Part shown: positions 5,979 to 9,714 of the stretch, piece by piece
Numbering within the stretch: position 1 is the stretch's first letter
How the letters are laid out: every line of letters starts with the position of its first letter
Assembly (NCBI GenBank): GCA_011064865.1
Contig: JAAKFX010000059.1
Location: forward strand, 1-9,714
Direction of reading: 5' to 3'
Source of the DNA: Candidatus Anoxychlamydiales bacterium
Lineage (GTDB): Bacteria > Chlamydiota > Chlamydiia > Chlamydiales > SM23-39
Length of the DNA: 9,714 nt
The notes under the pieces: model-generated
The model's input: the letters and a program-made list of their open reading frames with translations, nothing else
Databases searched by the model: none
What the model was told of the DNA's origin: nothing
Translations under genes and position numbers: made by a program

Positions 5979-6815
5979 ATGGAAAAAACAAAACTGCCCA
6001 TAGCTTTTTTTTTAAGAAGGATTCAGTCCCTTACTGGTCTTGGGCTTGTGATATTTTTATTGGAACATCTTTTTACCAATAGCCAGGTAGCTCTATTTTT
6101 AGATAGTGGCAATGGCTTTGTAAGAGGAGTGAATTTTCTGCAGTCCATTCCATTTTTAAATGTTATTGAAATTGTCTTGATAGGTCTGCCTATTTTATTT
6201 CATGCATCTTTAGGAGTGAAATATATTATAACAGGCGATCTAAACTCATTTAAAACAAAAGGCACAAAACCATCTTTATATCAGTATAAAAGAAATAAAG
6301 CTTATTCCATGCAAAGGATATCATCTTATGTTTTAGGAGTTTTATTGGTATTTCATGTAGTTCAGATGAGGTTTATAGACAATCCAAAACTCGTAAATTT
6401 TAAGGGTGAGAATTTTTATTTTGTAAAAGTCAAAAATGATCCTAAAATAGATATGCTAGCTAATAAATTGAATTTTGAGATCTATTCAAAAGATCAGCGT
6501 AATAATCTGGATGAAAAATTTCAAAAAATGAAATTAAAAGATAATCAAATACTTGCTTTTTCAAAAAAAAATGGATCTCTTTTTTTACTGCAAGTTAGAG
6601 ACACTTTTAAAAATCCTTTAATGATAGGACTTTATACTCTTTTTGTTTTAGCTGCAGCTTTTCATGGATTCAATGGACTTTGGGCATTTTTAATAACTTG
6701 GGGTTTTATTATTACAAATAGATCTCAAGCTCTTAGTTTAAAGATCTGTTTTTGGTCAATGATTGTTGTTCTATCACTGGGACTTACCGCTATTTGGAGT
6801 AGTTTTGTATATTAA
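5979..6815 (+). CDS. sdhC: Succinate dehydrogenase cytochrome b558 membrane anchor subunit
   Basis: This 278-residue integral membrane subunit of succinate:quinone oxidoreductase (complex II) carries two b haems and the quinone site. It belongs to the fused single-anchor b558 type of Bacillus, Wolinella and Chlamydia, so no sdhD is needed. Five hydrophobic segments are visible, at about 18-40, 58-84, 114-132, 214-235 and 236-277 (the last probably two helices less clearly divided). Four His in helix contexts are the likely axial haem ligands: His 30 (LLEHLFTN), His 75 (LFHASLG), His 126 (VFHVVQ) and His 229 (AFHGFNG). The N-terminal FFLRRIQSLTGL matches the family start, which supports the ATG at 5979 despite no ribosome site. 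About 75 hydrophilic residues (133-210) separate the third and fourth segments, making it longer than the roughly 200-residue Bacillus protein. A 9-T run (6005-6013) lies near the start. It is the first gene of sdhCAB. Confidence 0.93.
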   Translation: MEKTKLPIAFFLRRIQSLTGLGLVIFLLEHLFTNSQVALFLDSGNGFVRGVNFLQSIPFLNVIEIVLIGLPILFHASLGVKYIITGDLNSFKTKGTKPSLYQYKRNKAYSMQRISSYVLGVLLVFHVVQMRFIDNPKLVNFKGENFYFVKVKNDPKIDMLANKLNFEIYSKDQRNNLDEKFQKMKLKDNQILAFSKKNGSLFLLQVRDTFKNPLMIGLYTLFVLAAAFHGFNGLWAFLITWGFIITNRSQALSLKICFWSMIVVLSLGLTAIWSSFVY

Positions 6816-6818
6816 GGA
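6814..6818 (+). promoter_or_regulatory. Ribosome binding site that fixes the sdhA start at 6826
   Basis: AAGGA, overlapping the sdhC stop codon (6813-6815), stands 7 nt before the ATG at 6826. The frame is open back to an ATG at 6763, but those extra 21 residues are inside sdhC and precede the normal flavoprotein N-terminus, so 6826 is the right start. Confidence 0.75.
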
Positions 6819-6825
6819 ATTGAAT

Positions 6826-8694
6826 ATGGAGAAAAAAGTTATAGTTATTGGTGCCGGCTTAGCGGGGTTATCTTGTGCAATGAGACTTGCTCAAAAAAAC
6901 ATATTTGTTTACCTAGTCTCTTTATTGCCAGCTAAACGCTCGCATTCTGTTTGTGCTCAAGGAGGAATAAATGCTGCAATTTCTAAAAAAGATGGTGATA
7001 GTCCTCTAAAGCATGCATATGAAACAATAAAAGGGGGTGATTTTTTAGCAGAGCAACCACCGGTTGTTGAGATGTGTTTAAATGCTCCTAGCATTATAAG
7101 AATGTTAGATCAAATAGGGTGTCTTTTTAATAGAGATAAAGAGGGGAATATAGATTTTCGAGGATTCGGGGGTACTCTTCATAAAAGAACAGCATATGTA
7201 AATTCTACAACAGGACAGCAGCTTGTATATTCTTTAGACGAGCAAGTAAGAAAGTATGAAACTAAAAATTTAGTTAAAAGATTTGAAAATCATGAATTTT
7301 TAAAACTTTTGCAAGATGAAAATGGCAAAGTTTCTGGCGCTATTATACAAAACTTAAATGATCTAAGTATTTTTGCTCTAAAAGCAGATGGAGTCGTTGT
7401 TGCAACAGGTGGACTTGGACTTATCTTTGGAAAATCTACCAACTCATATGCTTGCACTGGCGCTACAAATGCTAGTTTATTCACTCAAGGGATGCAAATA
7501 GCCAATCCTGAATTTGTGCAAATTCATCCAACGGCAATACCTGGAGAAGATAAATTAAGATTGATTTCTGAAGCGACAAGAGCAGAAGGTGCTAGAGTTT
7601 GGGTATATGGTGACGATTCAAAAGAGATTGAATTTCCAGATAAAACATTTAAAAAATGTGGCAAAAAAAATGAGCCTTGGTATTTTTTAGAAGAGATGTA
7701 CCCAGAGTATAAAAATTTAGTTCCAAGAGATATAGCCGCTCGTGAAATTTTAAAAGTTTGCAATCTAGGTCTTGGAATAGATAAAAAAGATGAAGTCTAT
7801 TTAGATGCGACTCATTTATCTGATGATACTTTGAAAAAAATTGAAGCGCCTTTAGATACCTATAAAAAATTTACAAGCAGCGATCCTAAAAAAGATCCCA
7901 TGAAAATTTTTGTAGCTGTTCACTACTCTATGGGAGGTGGCTATGTAGACTGGCCAGCCTACGATGATATAGATAGATCTAAAAGATTTCGGCAAATGAC
8001 CAATATTGAGGGTCTTTTCAATATTGGAGAGAGTGATTTTGAATTTCATGGAGCGAACAGATTAGGTGCAAATGCTTTATTAGCTTGTATTTTTAGTGGT
8101 CTCACTTCTGCAAATGAAATAGATAGATATTTTGCCTCTTATACATCTAATGAAAATCCATCAAATTTTGATGCCGCTATAAAAGATGAAGAAAATATTC
8201 AAAAAAATCTTTTAGATCAAAAAGGGGATCAAAATGTTTTTGATCTACATGTAAAAATGGCATCTTATATGCTCAAAAATGTTACAGTTTTAAGAGAAAA
8301 CAAAGATCTTAAAAAAACCTTAGAGAAATTAGATGAGATAGAAAACCTTTCAAAAAAAATATCATTAGATGATAGAGGCAAAACTTTAAATCAATCTTAC
8401 ATCTTCGCGAGAGAGTTTCCTCATATGATAAAAATGGCAAAAGTAATTACAAAAGCAGCTTTAAAAAGAGATGAATCTAGAGGAGCCCATTTTAAAAAAG
8501 GGTTTGAAACAAGGGATGATAAGAAATTTTTAAAAACTACAATCGCTACATATAATAGTGAAAAAGATGATGTTGATATCTCATATAAAGATGTAGATAC
8601 TAGACATTTTGATACTTCTGTAAAAAGAGCATACGAAACAAAACAAGAAATGCCAGAGATTAAAAATTATAACAATTTTGAAAAAGTTTTATGA
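6826..8694 (+). CDS. sdhA: Succinate dehydrogenase flavoprotein subunit
   Basis: This catalytic subunit of complex II oxidises succinate to fumarate on covalently bound FAD. It is 622 residues long. The ADP-binding fold is at the N-terminus (VIVIGAGLAGLS, Gly 9/11/14). RSHSVCAQGGINAA carries His 40, the expected FAD-linked His. YETIKGGDFLAEQ (65-77) and the TTGQQL motif (128-133) are the next conserved blocks. Substrate-site elements follow: HPT 234-236, SEATRAEG with the catalytic-type Arg 252, PRDIAARE at 300-307, His 366 in VHYSMGGGYVDW, and the capping-type HGANRLGAN with His 408 and Arg 412. The usual RGEGG is RAEGA here. The family type is the one found with b558 anchors. Start 6826 is chosen by AAGGA and by the canonical N-terminus. 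The stop overlaps sdhB as ATGA. It works on the cytoplasmic face of the inner membrane with SdhB and SdhC. Confidence 0.96.
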   Translation: MEKKVIVIGAGLAGLSCAMRLAQKNIFVYLVSLLPAKRSHSVCAQGGINAAISKKDGDSPLKHAYETIKGGDFLAEQPPVVEMCLNAPSIIRMLDQIGCLFNRDKEGNIDFRGFGGTLHKRTAYVNSTTGQQLVYSLDEQVRKYETKNLVKRFENHEFLKLLQDENGKVSGAIIQNLNDLSIFALKADGVVVATGGLGLIFGKSTNSYACTGATNASLFTQGMQIANPEFVQIHPTAIPGEDKLRLISEATRAEGARVWVYGDDSKEIEFPDKTFKKCGKKNEPWYFLEEMYPEYKNLVPRDIAAREILKVCNLGLGIDKKDEVYLDATHLSDDTLKKIEAPLDTYKKFTSSDPKKDPMKIFVAVHYSMGGGYVDWPAYDDIDRSKRFRQMTNIEGLFNIGESDFEFHGANRLGANALLACIFSGLTSANEIDRYFASYTSNENPSNFDAAIKDEENIQKNLLDQKGDQNVFDLHVKMASYMLKNVTVLRENKDLKKTLEKLDEIENLSKKISLDDRGKTLNQSYIFAREFPHMIKMAKVITKAALKRDESRGAHFKKGFETRDDKKFLKTTIATYNSEKDDVDISYKDVDTRHFDTSVKRAYETKQEMPEIKNYNNFEKVL

Positions 8695-9440
8695 AATATA
8701 TACTAAAAGTTTATAGAGGCTCAAAAGAAAAACAATACTTTGAAGAATTTGAGCTAGATTATATCGAAAACTCAAATGTTATCTCATCTCTTTTGCAAAT
8801 TCAGAAAAATCCAACAAATATCAAAGGAGAAAAAGTCGCTCCCATTAGTTTTGAGATGAGCTGTTTAGAAGAGATTTGTGGAGCGTGCTCCATGCTAATT
8901 AACGGCTATCCTCGCCAAGCATGCACTGCTCTTATAAAACCTCTTATCGAAAAAAATAAAACTATTATTTTAGCGCCACTATCTAAATTTAATGTTATCA
9001 GAGATCTTGTAGTTGATAGATCCAAAATGTTCGACCAGCTTAAAAAAATTAATGCTTGGATAGATGTTAATGATATCGATCCTGAAACATTTGGTGTGAA
9101 AATACCCCCCTCTGTTAGAGACGCTCTTTATATCTTATCTAAATGTATGAGCTGTGGATGTTGTATGGAAGCGTGTCCTCAATACAATGATCATTCAAAA
9201 TTTATTGGACCTCAATTAATCTCCCAAATAATGCTATTTAATAAGCATCCTTTAGGCAACAATCTCAAGGATGAGAGATTTTTGCATCTTATAAATGATG
9301 GGGGAGTATCTGATTGTGGTAATGCTCAAAACTGCAAAAAAGTATGCCCAAAAGAAATAGAGCTGACAGAAGCTATTGCAACTGCTGGAAAAGAGGCAAC
9401 AAAATATCTTCTAAAAAAGCTTTTTTCATTTAAAAAATAA
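8691..9440 (+). CDS. sdhB: Succinate dehydrogenase iron-sulfur subunit
   Basis: A 249-residue electron-transfer subunit linking the FAD of SdhA to the haem/quinone site of SdhC. The N-terminal plant-ferredoxin-like domain binds [2Fe-2S] through Cys 58, 63, 66 and 78 (C-x4-C-x2-C-x11-C). The C-terminal helical domain has KCMSCGCCMEACPQY (Cys 152, 155, 158, 162) and, further on, Cys 209, 215 and 219 in DCGNAQNCKKVCP. By family rules Cys 152/155/158/219 hold [4Fe-4S] and Cys 162/209/215 hold [3Fe-4S]. Cys 157 is additional, as in several b558-type relatives. The ATG overlaps the sdhA stop (ATGA), with only a weak purine-rich stretch upstream, so translation is probably coupled. The length is normal and no ligand is missing. 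It completes a functional-looking sdhCAB set. Confidence 0.96.
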   Translation: MKYILKVYRGSKEKQYFEEFELDYIENSNVISSLLQIQKNPTNIKGEKVAPISFEMSCLEEICGACSMLINGYPRQACTALIKPLIEKNKTIILAPLSKFNVIRDLVVDRSKMFDQLKKINAWIDVNDIDPETFGVKIPPSVRDALYILSKCMSCGCCMEACPQYNDHSKFIGPQLISQIMLFNKHPLGNNLKDERFLHLINDGGVSDCGNAQNCKKVCPKEIELTEAIATAGKEATKYLLKKLFSFKK

Positions 9441-9465
9441 TGGAAAAAATTCATTTTCAGTACCT

Positions 9466-9471
9466 TATAAT
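9466..9471 (+). promoter_or_regulatory. Possible -10 element downstream of sdhB
   Basis: A perfect TATAAT, with TGGAAA at 9441-9446 as a possible -35 after a long 19-nt spacer. It points towards the reading frame at 9584 and would give a leader of roughly 105 nt containing the 9479-9541 dyad. The match is good, but TATAAT is expected by chance in such AT-rich DNA. Confidence 0.3.
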
Positions 9472-9478
9472 TTTTTTA

Positions 9479-9541
9479 TAAAATTTTCATAAAAATGCTT
9501 GAGATTTTTTAGCTAAAAGATTAATTTCTATGAAAATTTTA
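9479..9541. repeat. Interrupted dyad in the spacer after sdhB
   Basis: TAAAATTTTCATA (9479-9491) is the exact reverse complement of TATGAAAATTTTA (9529-9541). Four more bases pair after one mismatch. The interior holds a perfect 12-bp palindrome, TTTTAGCTAAAA (9507-9518). There is no T-run on either side in the right place, so a terminator is unlikely. It could form an RNA stem in the leader of the following gene or serve as a protein-binding dyad. All arms are A/T-dominated, which limits confidence. Confidence 0.4.
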
Positions 9542-9583
9542 ACTCTGCTGCTTAAAGGGTAGCCTAAAAAATTGTGTACTTCA

Positions 9584-9714
9584 ATGAAACAAACATTAAA
9601 GAAACATGACGCCAGAATTTTAGCGCGGTGGGATCCAAATTTATTTGCAGGCCTTACCAGCTCATTTTGGGAAACGTTTCCATTTGACATTAATGGTTGT
9701 AAGCACCTTTTTTA
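9584..9714 (+). CDS. Unidentified reading frame, 5' end only, cut by window edge
   Basis: An open + strand frame begins after a TAG at 9560-9562. It can start at ATG 9584 (or TTG 9572) and runs to the edge with 43 whole codons. The peptide looks protein-like: a basic amphipathic start (MKQTLKKHDARILARWD) followed by an aromatic-rich stretch (FAGLTSSFWETFPFDING). I do not recognise the family. In Chlamydia the gene after sdhB is the hypothetical CT590, so this could be its counterpart, by position only. The first 100 nt after 9600 are about 42% G+C by hand count, far above the neighbours, with codons such as GCG, CGG and ACC. No ribosome site is evident before the ATG. It could also be a gene remnant. 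Confidence 0.4.
   Translation, partial: MKQTLKKHDARILARWDPNLFAGLTSSFWETFPFDINGCKHLF

Noticed and set aside
6763..6825. Longer sdhA start at ATG 6763
   Set aside because: It would add 21 residues before a canonical flavoprotein N-terminus and overlap sdhC by 53 nt. The AAGGA at 6814-6818 points to 6826.
7290..8049. Minus-strand frames inside sdhA
   Set aside because: The + strand here encodes the conserved substrate and FAD motifs of SdhA; the opposite frames show no domain character.
9413..9426. AAAAAAGCTTTTTT palindrome at the end of sdhB as a terminator
   Set aside because: It has no loop and is almost all A/T, and it is explained by Lys-Lys-Leu-Phe codons inside the coding sequence.
9487..9690. 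Minus-strand open frame of 67 codons in the spacer after sdhB
   Set aside because: It has no recognisable motif, no Shine-Dalgarno and a Cys/Phe-rich composition, and it overlaps the more protein-like + strand frame and the dyad. It is more likely a chance frame.
1..9714. CRISPR arrays, tRNA or rRNA genes, insertion sequences
   Set aside because: No regularly spaced repeats, no tRNA-like or rRNA-like stretches and no transposase frames were seen on either strand.

Overview
The window is AT-rich (sampled stretches are about 25-33% G+C) and all supported genes lie on the + strand. The order tatD-sdhC-sdhA-sdhB is the arrangement I recall from Chlamydia (CT594 to CT591 in C. trachomatis), and the SdhC belongs to the di-haem b558 type. 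Together with the low G+C and the extra glycosyltransferases, this suggests a member of the Chlamydiota outside the Chlamydiaceae, i.e. a chlamydia-like obligate intracellular bacterium. That assignment is an inference from gene order and protein character, not from a marker gene.

Positions 1-5064 hold a tandem array of four paralogous glycosyltransferases of family GT90 (CAP10 / protein O-glucosyltransferase-like). The first is cut by the left edge: its reading frame is open to base 2, and the homology to its sisters runs through the first Met at 92. Genes 1-2 overlap by 11 nt, genes 2-3 by 4 nt (gene 3 starts at TTG), and genes 3-4 are 20 nt apart, so they look like one operon. Copies 2-4 begin with a hydrophobic anchor, and all four keep the motifs of the whole GT90 domain. 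They resemble eukaryotic POGLUT/Rumi proteins along most of their length.

Positions 5065-5129 carry a plausible sigma-70-type promoter (TTGACA plus TACATT). It drives tatD (5130-5888), a TatD-family metal-dependent hydrolase. A 90-nt spacer with an AT-rich inverted repeat and a possible -10 element leads into sdhC-sdhA-sdhB (5979-9440). These are tightly spaced (10 nt between C and A, ATGA overlap between A and B). They encode a complete three-subunit succinate:quinone oxidoreductase: SdhC anchors haem b and the quinone site in the membrane, SdhA oxidises succinate on covalent FAD, and SdhB passes electrons through three Fe-S clusters.

Positions 9441-9714 contain no complete gene. There is a TATAAT box, a 63-nt dyad, and the start of a + strand reading frame (9584 to the edge) with clearly higher G+C than the rest. 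That frame may be the 5' end of the next gene.

The most unusual content is the four-copy GT90 array. Its catalytic core is conserved, its middle segment diverges, and copies 2 and 3 share a tract suggestive of gene conversion.
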